From the NCBI RefSeq assembly GCF_003991425.1, contig NZ_CP034346.1:4811501-4875500 (forward strand): a DNA stretch of 64,000 nucleotides, in the 5' to 3' direction. The stretch is from Paenibacillus lutimineralis (GTDB lineage: Bacteria; Bacillota; Bacilli; Paenibacillales; Paenibacillaceae). A program made the position numbers and the translations under genes. Under the pieces are notes generated by a model, which saw only the letters and a program-made list of their open reading frames with translations, had not been told where the DNA came from and did no database searches. Positions 54,381 through 63,320 of this stretch are shown piece after piece. Position 1 is the stretch's first letter; every line of letters begins with the position of its first letter.

Positions 54381-55256
54381 TTATCCCTTTACTGCGCCGA
54401 TCAACACCCCCTTCACAAAATGCTTTTGAAGAAGCGGATACACGACGATCATCGGGATTAACATCACGGTCATTCCGGCGGAGCGAATCGATTCCGGCGT
54501 CAACATTTGCCTATCCGCTTCCTGTAAATTTTGAAGCTCGTTCATCAGACTCGATTGTGCGACCATCTGCTGGATGAGAACGGAAAGATTATACTTACTT
54601 GAATCATTAATATAGATGAGTACATTCATGAACGAGTTCCAGTGACTCACCCCGTAAAATAAAGCCAGGGTCGCTAGTACGGGAGCGGATAACGGCAGCA
54701 CGATTTGAACCGCTAATCTCCATTCACCACATCCATCCATCCGGGCCGAATCTAGCAATTCTTCGGGAACGTTCTCAAAGAACGTTTTCATAATTAGCAT
54801 ATTGTAAGCGCTGACAAGACCAGGAAGCCAGATCGCCCAATAAGAATCGATCAACCCGAGCGACTTCACTAATAAATAACTAGGTATAATCCCCCCGGAG
54901 AACAGCATCGTGAAGATGATCAACATCGTCATGAAACGCCGCCCGATAAAATACCTCTTCGATAACGGATACGCCGCTAATATCGTAAAAAGCATATTTA
55001 GTGCTACACCGACGCCGGTAATGATCAGGCTGTTCACAAAGGCATTGGGCACACGTGTTCCTTTCAACAAAGCGTTGTAGGAGTCAAAGCTGAATTCCAC
55101 AGGCCATATAAAAACTTTTCCGGCCAAAATAGCGTGATTGCTGCTAAACGACAGTGATACGATATGAAGAAGAGGAACTAATGCGGTTAACGCCCATAGC
55201 CCCAAAAATAATGCATTGAATCCGTAAAATATTTTTTCGCTTGGTGTAGGTCTCAT
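54381..55256 (-). CDS. Carbohydrate ABC transporter permease (LplC/YtcP type)
   Basis: A 291-residue permease with about six membrane segments and the EAA-loop region LLDSARMDGCGEWRLAVQIV. It partners the LplB-like permease upstream. The start at 55256 is chosen because GAGGAGG lies nine bases before it; the frame to 55298 overlaps the neighbour by 20 bases and lacks an SD. As in the first importer, no ATPase gene is present in the operon. Confidence 0.9.
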   Translation of the reverse strand: MRPTPSEKIFYGFNALFLGLWALTALVPLLHIVSLSFSSNHAILAGKVFIWPVEFSFDSYNALLKGTRVPNAFVNSLIITGVGVALNMLFTILAAYPLSKRYFIGRRFMTMLIIFTMLFSGGIIPSYLLVKSLGLIDSYWAIWLPGLVSAYNMLIMKTFFENVPEELLDSARMDGCGEWRLAVQIVLPLSAPVLATLALFYGVSHWNSFMNVLIYINDSSKYNLSVLIQQMVAQSSLMNELQNLQEADRQMLTPESIRSAGMTVMLIPMIVVYPLLQKHFVKGVLIGAVKG

Positions 55257-55278
55257 TCCTGTGTACCTCCTCGTAAAA

Positions 55279-56226
55279 TCAGAACAACCCTTGGTCAAAT
55301 TTGCGGGCTATCGTATTGGCCGTCAGTACAAGAACTAGACCGATAACCGACTCGAAAAGTCCGACCGCCGCCGTAAAACTGAATTGGCCCCCCTGAAGTC
55401 CTACGCGGTACACAAACGTCGAAATGACATCGCCTACCTCGGAAACGGCCGGATTGGACAACATATACACCTTGTCGAACCCTACATCGATCAGCTTTCC
55501 AACTTGCAAAATGAACATCACGATGATCGTGGAGCGAATTCCCGGCAGCGTAATGTGCAGCACTTGTCTCCACTTTGGTGCTCCGTCTATAGCGGCTGCT
55601 TCATACAAAGAAGGACTGAGCGAAGACAAGGCAGCCAAGTAAATGATGGCGGAGAATCCGGCTTCCTGCCAAATGCCTGAGCCGAAATAGATGGCTAGCC
55701 AACTCGGGATTTTATATAAGAAAGGAAACGGTTCCTCCGTGCCCATCACCGCATGCAGAAATCCATTCATCACTCCGCTGGAGGAAAATATCGTAACAAT
55801 AACACCGGTGACGATAACCATCGATAAAAAATGCGGCAAATACACCAAGGTTTGTACGACCTTTTTGTACCATCTTCTACGGATCTCGTTTAACAGGATG
55901 GCGAGTAGGATGGGAAAAGGAAACCCGATCACAAAGCCAAGTATGCTGATTAATAACGTGTTGCGGAACACCCTCATGAAGTCCGGGCTGCTCCACAGCA
56001 TTTCGAAATAGGTAAACCCGGCCCATGGGCTGTTCCATATGCCTTCACGGAGATTGTAATCCTTGAAAGCAATGATGATCCCCCCAATCGGTATATATTT
56101 GAATACGATGAAGTAGATCAATACAGGTAGGAACAAGATCCAGAGGGGAATGTTCGATCTCCATAATTTCCTTCGCTCCGTGTTAGTAGGGATGAGTTTT
56201 TTCTCTGCCACGGCTGCCATTTTCAT
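55279..56226 (-). CDS. Carbohydrate ABC transporter permease (LplB type)
   Basis: A 315-residue permease with the LplB-like segment KYIPIGGIIIAFKDYN near 45-60, about six membrane helices and an EAA loop (YEAAAIDGAPKWRQVLHITL, near 215). It is the first gene of the second glycan operon, with AAGGGGC seven bases before the ATG and a promoter candidate at 56293-56322. It shares architecture with the first importer at 17.3-20.9 kb but is clearly diverged. Confidence 0.9.
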   Translation of the reverse strand: MKMAAVAEKKLIPTNTERRKLWRSNIPLWILFLPVLIYFIVFKYIPIGGIIIAFKDYNLREGIWNSPWAGFTYFEMLWSSPDFMRVFRNTLLISILGFVIGFPFPILLAILLNEIRRRWYKKVVQTLVYLPHFLSMVIVTGVIVTIFSSSGVMNGFLHAVMGTEEPFPFLYKIPSWLAIYFGSGIWQEAGFSAIIYLAALSSLSPSLYEAAAIDGAPKWRQVLHITLPGIRSTIIVMFILQVGKLIDVGFDKVYMLSNPAVSEVGDVISTFVYRVGLQGGQFSFTAAVGLFESVIGLVLVLTANTIARKFDQGLF

Positions 56227-56292
56227 TTTGTTAGCCCCTTAATTTTCATTTTGCTTGCCCATTTATGCAGGATCGTTGGTTGAAGTGTCCCC

Positions 56293-56322
56293 AATATAAC
56301 GGAGAACCGCGTTCTGGCACAA
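56293..56322 (-). promoter_or_regulatory. Promoter with dyad in the spacer, second glycan operon
   Basis: On minus, TTGTGC (56322-56317), an 18-base spacer and TATATT (56298-56293). The spacer holds the perfect inverted repeat AGAAC-CGC-GTTCT (56303-56315, plus). It lies 67 bases before the permease start and after the terminator at 56359-56408. Confidence 0.5.
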
Positions 56323-56358
56323 TATACACCTTTTTTCTCCATAGATCAGGCGCAAAAA

Positions 56359-56408
56359 AGGCTCCACTCCAGCCTTTCGAAGCCATCTTCGAAAGTGGAG
56401 TGAAGCCT
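56359..56408 (-). terminator. Intrinsic terminator of the second AraC/YesN regulator gene
   Basis: A long stem: AGGCT (56359-56363) with AGCCT, CACTCC with GGAGTG, and TTTCGAA with TTCGAAA, with a small bulge. On minus six T residues follow. It separates the regulator gene from the importer operon. Confidence 0.88.
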
Positions 56409-56465
56409 AGTGTACCTTTTTTTACTGTATAGACTGATCCGTAAAAATGCTTGTAGGGACCGTGT

Positions 56466-58694
56466 TCATGGAGATTCTGTCGATATTTTTCTGTATTCCC
56501 CGGGCGTAAGTCCTGTCGACTTTTTGAAAACACGGATAAATGAAATCGTATGCAGGTACCCAACCTGACCCGCGATGCTTTGAACCGTATCCCTGGTTTC
56601 TTTGAGTAGCTGCTTCGCCCTTTCGACTCTTGCCAACACAAGGTAATCCATCATATTCATTCCGATCTCTTCTTTAAAAATCCTGCTCATAAAGCTGGAG
56701 TTGATTTGAAACAGATCCCCAATTCCTGTCATGGAAAGATCCGTATCGTCATAATGATCATCCAAGAAAGCTTTAATTTTATAGATCAAAGCTGTTTGAG
56801 AGTCCTCTTCCTTACGTTTGTTCATTTCATCAAAGATGGCGGTTAATTGTGCGTAGAAATACGGATACAGCTCGGCCTCCGTCTCCAGTGGTTCCAACCC
56901 CTCATTTAGGGAGTCTAATCCTTTCTTCCAAATCGCCTTGAGATCTGAGGCCGTTTCGCTCATTTCGCGATCCATGGAGAACAAAATGAGCTTCAACAGG
57001 TTAAGAACGCTATCTTTGGACATGCTGGCTTCTGACGTCTGCTGTACAAACTCTTGAATTATTAAAGTCCATCCAGAATCCCCTTGCCGAAAGGTTTGGG
57101 CGATACTTCGAAGGGATTGCGGCTGTACGATCAGTTCCTCTTCCTTCAGATGTTGAATATGATCCGCGAAGATGATTTGATTGCTGCCGAACTTGAACTT
57201 CATTTTGACGGCATGTATAGCCGTCTTATAGGAGTCAGCAATTTCATGGATTTCCTGTGCTAACGATCCGATACCGATGGTAATCGTCATATCCAGGTTC
57301 CCTTGTATCCATTCGCATACCTCTTGCGTAATCACTTCAACTTTAGAGCTCGGATTGCCTGATTGAAACAAAACAACCATATGGTTTCCCTGTATCCATT
57401 CTGTCCATACCCGAATGTGATGCTCCTCCGCGATCTCTTGGCATACGCGTAAAATCGCGTATTTCAATAAAAATTGATCACGCTTATTATATCGCGCCAC
57501 AAAGCTGGAATAACAATCAATTTCAACCAATGCAACACGAGCTTGATCATGTTGTTCAAACATGGTTGCGATGAACTCATCGTCTCTATTGACGATATTG
57601 CCTTCAAGCAGATCTAGAAGCAGCTTGGTATGCCGATATTTTACATTTTCGTTCTGCAGCAGCTGTTGACCATCGAATTGATCGATCAGTTGATCGATGG
57701 CCTCTTCAATAAAGTCGAAATCATTCCGTTTCTCGCCTCCGAGCAGCTCTATACTTTTTTGCGATTTAAAGCGCTCCAAACGATCTGTCAACGCTTCGAT
57801 CGGTTTATAGTTTTTGCGGGTGATCGCATAAATCCAATACGCGCCGAATGCAATGACAAGCAGCCACAACCCGTAACAAACATAAAAAATAGTCGAACTG
57901 AAGCCATATACCTTCGAGTTATTCACCGAACTATACATACGCCATCCCGTATATTCCGAAGAAACCGAAAAGGAATGGATTTTTTTCGCCCCTGCCGCAT
58001 CTTCACTCTCTCCAATTGAAGCAATAGAAACATTCACTTTATCTACAAAGTCAAGATGACTGTATTGGGCGTTAGCCATTTGCTCGATCATCGATTCAAT
58101 CGCATATGGACGGACATTGACGACGATAAGCCCTTGTCCACCGGAAATGGTCGGGACTTTGCTGGTCAGCGTCAATACGTTGCGGGTCACGATTTCGCTC
58201 GAATATGCATTTATTTCCGACACTTTCCGTAAATCGGACCATTTCGACTTGGAATGATGATGAATGACATCTATCAGAAAGTCTCGATCCGGGAATTGAT
58301 CGATCGAAATTCGTTCATCTCTCGTCAACACGATTTGATCTCTAAAACGGTACAAATATAGCGAGTCGATCAGCGGCGTGGCGTGAATGATATTTCGAAT
58401 TCGTTCACTCATTTCAATCGAATCCAAATATTTGTTCGTTTCCTTCGCAGGATCGAAAAATTTATCAAAGGTCACGCTGTTAAGAATTTCTTTGACGATT
58501 AATTGATCGATGGAACGCAGCGCGTCATCAACGCTTTGGAGCATTTGCTCCGTTGCTACCTCATTTACCCGATTAGCTTCATTCCCAATCGTTAATCGTA
58601 CCGTCATAATGGAAATGAGAACAACGATGGAGGAAGCTACGACGAAGATCGGAAGATATGACAAAAGCAATCGGTAATACCATTGTTTTCGCAT
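56466..58694 (-). CDS. Membrane-bound AraC/YesN-type transcriptional regulator
   Basis: A 742-residue protein with membrane segments near 9-32 and 276-298, an extracellular Cache-like sensor region between them, a cytoplasmic linker of about 330 residues and a C-terminal AraC HTH pair (about 640-740, MTGIGDLFQINSSFMSRIFK and VQSIAGQVGYLHTISFIRVF). It is the sensor-regulator for the importer operon just downstream, separated by a terminator. The start at 58694 has AAAGGTG seven bases upstream and begins the basic residues before the first membrane helix; the ORF to 58733 is not supported. Confidence 0.87.
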   Translation of the reverse strand: MRKQWYYRLLLSYLPIFVVASSIVVLISIMTVRLTIGNEANRVNEVATEQMLQSVDDALRSIDQLIVKEILNSVTFDKFFDPAKETNKYLDSIEMSERIRNIIHATPLIDSLYLYRFRDQIVLTRDERISIDQFPDRDFLIDVIHHHSKSKWSDLRKVSEINAYSSEIVTRNVLTLTSKVPTISGGQGLIVVNVRPYAIESMIEQMANAQYSHLDFVDKVNVSIASIGESEDAAGAKKIHSFSVSSEYTGWRMYSSVNNSKVYGFSSTIFYVCYGLWLLVIAFGAYWIYAITRKNYKPIEALTDRLERFKSQKSIELLGGEKRNDFDFIEEAIDQLIDQFDGQQLLQNENVKYRHTKLLLDLLEGNIVNRDDEFIATMFEQHDQARVALVEIDCYSSFVARYNKRDQFLLKYAILRVCQEIAEEHHIRVWTEWIQGNHMVVLFQSGNPSSKVEVITQEVCEWIQGNLDMTITIGIGSLAQEIHEIADSYKTAIHAVKMKFKFGSNQIIFADHIQHLKEEELIVQPQSLRSIAQTFRQGDSGWTLIIQEFVQQTSEASMSKDSVLNLLKLILFSMDREMSETASDLKAIWKKGLDSLNEGLEPLETEAELYPYFYAQLTAIFDEMNKRKEEDSQTALIYKIKAFLDDHYDDTDLSMTGIGDLFQINSSFMSRIFKEEIGMNMMDYLVLARVERAKQLLKETRDTVQSIAGQVGYLHTISFIRVFKKSTGLTPGEYRKISTESP

Positions 58695-58778
58695 CCTGAC
58701 GCACCTTTCCATATGTAGTCGAAATATACGCAAATCGCTCTTGTGGAGAAATCCTTATTCTTCCTATATGGTAAAAAT

Positions 58779-58797
58779 AGCACACCTTAGGTGTGCT
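58779..58797 (-). terminator. Small hairpin terminator after the NanA-like gene
   Basis: AGCACACC (58779-58786) pairs with GGTGTGCT (58790-58797) around TTA. On minus ATTTTTACC follows. It lies 29 bases past the stop. Confidence 0.75.
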
Positions 58798-58825
58798 TGA
58801 TAAGAAATTTATTTTATATCATCTT

Positions 58826-59737
58826 TCATCCGATGTTGGTAGCTACCTTCAAGAAATCATACTGTTGTGCAAACTGACGGATTTGCAACCGCTCCTCCAT
58901 AGACAATTGCTGGATCGGTTTTCTCGGCGCTCCGACTTCAATGCCTTGTAAATGCAAGATTTCCCTTTCAAATGCGATGAAATCGTACTTTATCAGCTCC
59001 GCGATCACACTGTTCGCTTTGGCTTGCAATGCGCGGGCCGCTATCAAATCCCCAATTTGGAATGTACGGTACAGCTCAATGAATAATTCCGGCATGATGT
59101 TATATGTACTCCCAATGGCACCGCAGCAGCCAACCGCCAACCCCGCCAGCAAACACTCGTCCGGTCCGTTAAACACGCGAAATTTGGGACCACAGGCTTC
59201 GATCAATTGCTGAAGCTCGAACGTATCTTTGGATGTAAATTTGACCCCAATTATGTTCTCTACCTTGGAGAGCTCTTCATAAAACCGCACGGTTGATTGT
59301 ACCCCCGTCATCGCAGGAAAATGGTAAATAATGAGCGGGATGTCGGCAGCCGCAGCAATATCGAGATAATGCCCTCGCACTTGCTCTTGACCATGCTTGT
59401 AATAAAACGGCGCTACTGACGATACTGCATCTGCACCGGATCGTGCAGCGTGCTTCGTAAGCTCGATGCAGGTAGCCGTGTCCATCGCCCCAACATGCGC
59501 GATAACAGGTACAACGCCTTGAACCTCGTCTACTACGATTTCGAGAAACGACTCGCGTTCACGTGTTGTCTGAAGAAACCCTTCGCCCGTGCTTCCGCTT
59601 AAATAAAAGCCGTCCACCTGTTTATCCAGCAAATGACGAACAAGCTTGCGTGTGGCTGACTCGCTGATCCTGCCCTCATGATCATAAGGCGTAATCAATG
59701 CTGGAATAATTCCTTTAAATTGCTCTAATGTCAACAT
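58826..59737 (-). CDS. nanA: N-acetylneuraminate lyase-like aldolase
   Basis: A 303-residue class I aldolase, predicted to cleave N-acetylneuraminate (or a related nonulosonate) to pyruvate and N-acetylmannosamine. It resembles the NanA subgroup more than DapA: YLSGSTGEGFLQT, the Tyr in IIYHFPAMTGV, the Schiff-base Lys in IIGVKFTSKD, FNGPDE and GAIGSTYNIMPE. The substrate remains open because no nanE or nanK is seen here. It lies 33 bases after the 2-hydroxyacid dehydrogenase gene, so the two form an operon, ended by the hairpin at 58779-58797. Confidence 0.75.
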   Translation of the reverse strand: MLTLEQFKGIIPALITPYDHEGRISESATRKLVRHLLDKQVDGFYLSGSTGEGFLQTTRERESFLEIVVDEVQGVVPVIAHVGAMDTATCIELTKHAARSGADAVSSVAPFYYKHGQEQVRGHYLDIAAAADIPLIIYHFPAMTGVQSTVRFYEELSKVENIIGVKFTSKDTFELQQLIEACGPKFRVFNGPDECLLAGLAVGCCGAIGSTYNIMPELFIELYRTFQIGDLIAARALQAKANSVIAELIKYDFIAFEREILHLQGIEVGAPRKPIQQLSMEERLQIRQFAQQYDFLKVATNIG

Positions 59738-59770
59738 TTCGGGTTCACCTATATCCTTTCGATTCTCGGT

Positions 59771-60760
59771 TTATTGGGTCGCTGGGTAACACTGCCCGCA
59801 ATTAACAACGTTTTGAGGCTTTCCGTCCAGAAAAGATCGCACATTATCCACAGCTATATCCAGCAGTCTGCCACGGGCTTCCCTTGTTGCCCAAGCGATA
59901 TGCGGGGTAATGATACAATTGGATGCATGAAGCAACGGATTTTCTGAAGCAGGAGGCTCCGTGGAAAGTACATCAAGCGCAGCTCCAGCAATTCTTCGCT
60001 CATTCAACGCATGAGCAAGATCGATCTCGTTCACCAGCTTCCCGCGGGCGACGTTAATGAGAAACGCGTTAGACTTCATCAAAACTAAATGTGTTTTATT
60101 AATTATGGATTCTGTCTCTGCCGTCAGTGGACAATGCAGACTGATGACGTCTGAATTCCGGAAGAGTTCATCCCTGGAAACCCATCGAAAGCCGTCAAAA
60201 GGGACCGCTCGATCCGTTTCCCCTTTTCCATTTATAGCGATCACCTTCATCCCTAACGCATGAGCGATTCGAGCCGTCTGCATGCCTATCCGCCCTGCAC
60301 CGATAATCCCCATCGTTTTACCAGCCAGTTCAACTAAAGGCGTTTCCCAATAACACCAATCCGGATTTGCCGCCCATGTCCCCTGTTGTACAGAACTTGC
60401 ATGTTGTCCAACCTGATAGCAGAGCTCAAACAATAGCGCAAAAACAAACTGAGCGACAGAATCGGTTCCATAGCTTGGCACATTCGCAACCACCACTTGT
60501 TGGGATGTTGCCGCTTTTACATCAATCACATCATAGCCTGTTGCAAGAACGCTGATATATCGTAAATCCGGCAACTGCTGCAGCGTAGTCGCACACAGAG
60601 GCGTTTTGTTGGACAGCAGCACCTGCGCTCCTTGCGCACGCTCCAGGATTTTATCATCAGGGGTACGATCAAATATAGTCACTTCCCCAAGCTTGATCAA
60701 TTCATCCCAGCTCAAATCGCCAGGATTTAGTCGATATCCGTCCAACACGACGATTTTCAT
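59771..60760 (-). CDS. D-2-hydroxyacid dehydrogenase
   Basis: A 329-residue NAD-dependent oxidoreductase. The nucleotide loop is MGIIGAGRIGMQTARIA (near 148-164); the catalytic Arg is in LINVARGKLV, the Glu in ALDVLSTEP and the His in ITPHIAWAT. Glycerate/hydroxypyruvate or lactate-type substrates are possible; next to a pyruvate-releasing aldolase, a keto-acid substrate is reasonable. The start at 60760 has GGGGG nine bases upstream. It is divergent from the AraC regulator gene at 60901. Confidence 0.88.
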   Translation of the reverse strand: MKIVVLDGYRLNPGDLSWDELIKLGEVTIFDRTPDDKILERAQGAQVLLSNKTPLCATTLQQLPDLRYISVLATGYDVIDVKAATSQQVVVANVPSYGTDSVAQFVFALLFELCYQVGQHASSVQQGTWAANPDWCYWETPLVELAGKTMGIIGAGRIGMQTARIAHALGMKVIAINGKGETDRAVPFDGFRWVSRDELFRNSDVISLHCPLTAETESIINKTHLVLMKSNAFLINVARGKLVNEIDLAHALNERRIAGAALDVLSTEPPASENPLLHASNCIITPHIAWATREARGRLLDIAVDNVRSFLDGKPQNVVNCGQCYPATQ

Positions 60761-60900
60761 GTTCCATTTCCCCCCATCCCGATCCAAAAGTCCCTTTGAA
60801 CATCAAACACTTTTCCGCTTGGCCGCTCTTCCATGTCTCCCCTATTCTACTTTCACATTTTTGATATAATAACAGTATTCGGTATAGGAGGTGCAGCAAT

Positions 60901-61794
60901 ATGTATCCGGAGTATTTATTCGAATATCCTAATATGAATGCTAGCTTCCCTTTCTATATGAAACGTAAGCTGCAGTGGAAGACACCTTCTCACCGGCACG
61001 ATTTCGTAGAACTAACCTTGGTGCTTAACGGTCAAGGGACAGAAACCATTAATGGTGCCACGCATGACATGATACCCGGTATCATGGTACTGCTGCTTCC
61101 CTACCAAGTACATGAAATCGTCTCCCATCCGAACGATCCGCTCGATTTATATATTTGCAATTTCCCCTTGGATGTCATCTTAGAGCTTGGCGAATTAGAT
61201 CCCGGATTACATGATATCCTGTTAGGCAATGCCACCGACGCAAGGAATACTTTCGTTCATTTTGAAGGGCGCCTGTTAGATGAAATGCAGCAAATCTTCA
61301 CTATGATTTGGAATGAATACGAGAAGCCGGTGTCATTTGCAACGGTGATGTTAAAAGCGAATCTGCAGCGGGTTTTAACCCAGTTTGCAAGAAGCAGCCT
61401 ACAGGCTATAACGGATATGTCGACCTCTGCGTCGTCCCAAATCTCACCATCCCAAGCTCGCTCGATTTGGCCTATCATTCGTTATATTCATGAACATTAC
61501 TTGGAGCCTCTAAATCTTACGGATTTATCCGAACGGTTTGGCATTCATCCCTCATCTCTTAGCGAATTGTTTGCCCGCCAATATGGCATTCACTTCATAG
61601 ACCTGCTTCACGAGCTTCGTGTCCGTCACGCATGCTCGTTGTTGCATGCTACGGAGATGCAAATCGCAGACATTGCCGAGGAATCTGGTTTCGGCTCCTA
61701 CTCCAGCTTTGCTCGGATTTTCCAGAAAACCAAGGGAGTATCTCCCAAAGCGTACCGGATATCTCATCCTCGTACAGGGAGACGCAAGAAATAA
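60901..61794 (+). CDS. AraC family regulator with cupin sensor domain
   Basis: A 297-residue soluble regulator. The N-terminal cupin domain (about 28-110, HRHDFVELTLVLNGQG) would bind a sugar. The C-terminal AraC HTH pair covers about 200-290 (LTDLSERFGIHPSSLSELFA and IADIAEESGFGSYSSFARIF). AGGAGGTG precedes the ATG. It is divergent from the dehydrogenase-nanA operon across 140 bases and convergent with the YhcH gene, and is the likely local activator of the NanA-like operon. Confidence 0.88.
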   Translation: MYPEYLFEYPNMNASFPFYMKRKLQWKTPSHRHDFVELTLVLNGQGTETINGATHDMIPGIMVLLLPYQVHEIVSHPNDPLDLYICNFPLDVILELGELDPGLHDILLGNATDARNTFVHFEGRLLDEMQQIFTMIWNEYEKPVSFATVMLKANLQRVLTQFARSSLQAITDMSTSASSQISPSQARSIWPIIRYIHEHYLEPLNLTDLSERFGIHPSSLSELFARQYGIHFIDLLHELRVRHACSLLHATEMQIADIAEESGFGSYSSFARIFQKTKGVSPKAYRISHPRTGRRKK

Positions 61795-61817
61795 TAATGC
61801 CATCGGTTGTTAAGCAC

Positions 61818-62333
61818 CTACAGCAGAAGATGATTGAGATTCAGATTCTCACTGTTTGTTTGCAGGAGGTCCCTATTTATTTTAATGACGACGCGTTTCG
61901 TCTCCATGCCACCTGTGTGGCTGCAAGCTGGCCGGTGAAGGTCGTCAGGGAAATAAATGACGAACATACCTGGCTTTAACAGTAATTCGAATTCATTCTC
62001 AACCCATTCGTACAAGGCATAATCCCTGTCGGTCAATTGATCCTCGACCGGGACGTTCAGCTCGGATTGTCTGGCAACGACATGAATCTCTTCTCCTGTC
62101 ACAACCATTTGAACGTCGATATACTTGGCGTGATGCTCCGATTTACGTTCCTGCGGAACCACGGTGTTGGCTTGTTGAATCATAGCGAACATGTCATCCC
62201 CAAGAAGGCTATACGTCCCAATGTCAGCATTCTCCAAATCTGTCGTGCGCAAGTAATCCACTGCTTTGTGCAGAATTGGGGCATATGCCCATTTCTCTTT
62301 CTCCCATTTGCTCAAATCTCCAAGAATCATCAT
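61818..62333 (-). CDS. YhcH/YjgK/YiaL family protein (NanQ-like)
   Basis: A 171-residue cupin-fold protein of the DUF386 family. Conserved segments are KSEHHAKYIDVQMVVTGEE, DYALYEWVENEF and FPDDLHRPACS, which include the metal-binding Glu/His residues. E. coli YhcH (NanQ) speeds opening of the alpha-sialic acid ring, and others in the family are linked to sugar-acid catabolism. Location near a NanA-like aldolase agrees with that. AAGGAGGG precedes the ATG. It lies 16 bases after the RraA-family gene on the same strand, so the two are cotranscribed. Confidence 0.82.
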   Translation of the reverse strand: MMILGDLSKWEKEKWAYAPILHKAVDYLRTTDLENADIGTYSLLGDDMFAMIQQANTVVPQERKSEHHAKYIDVQMVVTGEEIHVVARQSELNVPVEDQLTDRDYALYEWVENEFELLLKPGMFVIYFPDDLHRPACSHTGGMETKRVVIKINRDLLQTNSENLNLNHLLL

Positions 62334-62349
62334 GAATCCCTCCTTCCTC

Positions 62350-63093
62350 TTACCATTCTCCCGAAGTGCCGAACCTGTTCTTCACATTCACGCCAAATTG
62401 TCTGCCTGACGCATCGATCCCCGCCAGCAGCTCCTCGATCGTCTTTCCTGATCCACTGCGTGCCGCCGGTATCACCGTGCTGCACTCATTTCCGTCCATA
62501 AACACTGAAGCCTCCAATAATCGGACTTCATCTTCCTCCGGGATGACCATAAAACCATGCTTGTCAGCATGAATAAGCTGGCCAGGCTGAACTTTGCAGC
62601 CAAATACCTCGACCTCGATCCCCCAGCGAACAGGTGTACTGAATGCATGACCGACGCATGTTCTCCGGGCTATGGCTTTGAAGCCAGCGTTGTTCATTTC
62701 ATCGGTGTCTCGGATCGCTCCGTCCGTGATGGTGCCTACACAGCCCAATGCGTGATGGATGTTGCTGTTCACCTCGCCCCAGAACGCGCCGATCACACGT
62801 GGTTTATCCAGATCCTGCACGACGACAATCTTTGGCCCGGGCACGCTGGCCACATACTTGCGATATTCGCTCCATGCATTCGGATGATTCTTGGGGTGAT
62901 CCGGATTACTCGGTTCGAATTGCACCGTAACCGCATAGCCGACCATTGGCCCCATGTGCGGCATGAAGTCGTGGCTTTCCTCAAGATTGAAGCCCTGCGT
63001 AATATCATTCTGCGTGATCACCTCCCACCCGTTGTAGACCGTGGGCGTATTCCAACGCTTCAGCTTCAGCAGATCCGCATAAGATAATGTCAT
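62350..63093 (-). CDS. RraA family protein
   Basis: A 247-residue protein with the RraA/HMG-aldolase fold: AFWGEVNSNIHHALGCVG and TDGAIRDTDEM (glycine-rich and Asp-containing site), VGHAFSTPVRWGIEVEVFG and HADKHGFMVIPEE. Related proteins are 4-hydroxy-4-methyl-2-oxoglutarate/oxaloacetate aldolases or RNase E regulators; the sugar-acid context favours an aldolase- or decarboxylase-type role. It is longer than classical RraA (about 160). It is the first gene of a two-gene operon with the NanQ-like protein. AGAGAGG lies upstream of the ATG; a TATAAT (63134-63129, minus) is a possible -10. Confidence 0.75.
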   Translation of the reverse strand: MTLSYADLLKLKRWNTPTVYNGWEVITQNDITQGFNLEESHDFMPHMGPMVGYAVTVQFEPSNPDHPKNHPNAWSEYRKYVASVPGPKIVVVQDLDKPRVIGAFWGEVNSNIHHALGCVGTITDGAIRDTDEMNNAGFKAIARRTCVGHAFSTPVRWGIEVEVFGCKVQPGQLIHADKHGFMVIPEEDEVRLLEASVFMDGNECSTVIPAARSGSGKTIEELLAGIDASGRQFGVNVKNRFGTSGEW

Positions 63094-63247
63094 CTCGAAT
63101 TCATCCTCTCTTGCTCGAATTGAATTCTATTATAAGCGGTGCGTAGTAGAAAGAACTGGCACTTTTTCGTCGGAACCTCTCAGAATTTCGGTTGAACCTT
63201 CGGTTTTGATTTTAAATAAAATATACAGACACGAAATACGCAAAAAA

Positions 63248-63281
63248 AGCGCTTGAAATGGTCATTTGCATTTCAAGCGCT
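63248..63281 (-). terminator. Intrinsic terminator of the M20 peptidase gene
   Basis: AGCGCTTGAAATG (63248-63260) pairs perfectly with CATTTCAAGCGCT (63269-63281) around an eight-base loop. On minus seven T residues follow. Confidence 0.9.
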
Positions 63282-63320
63282 AATAAAATTTTGCGAATAT
63301 TCAAAACGTTTTAAAAGGCA

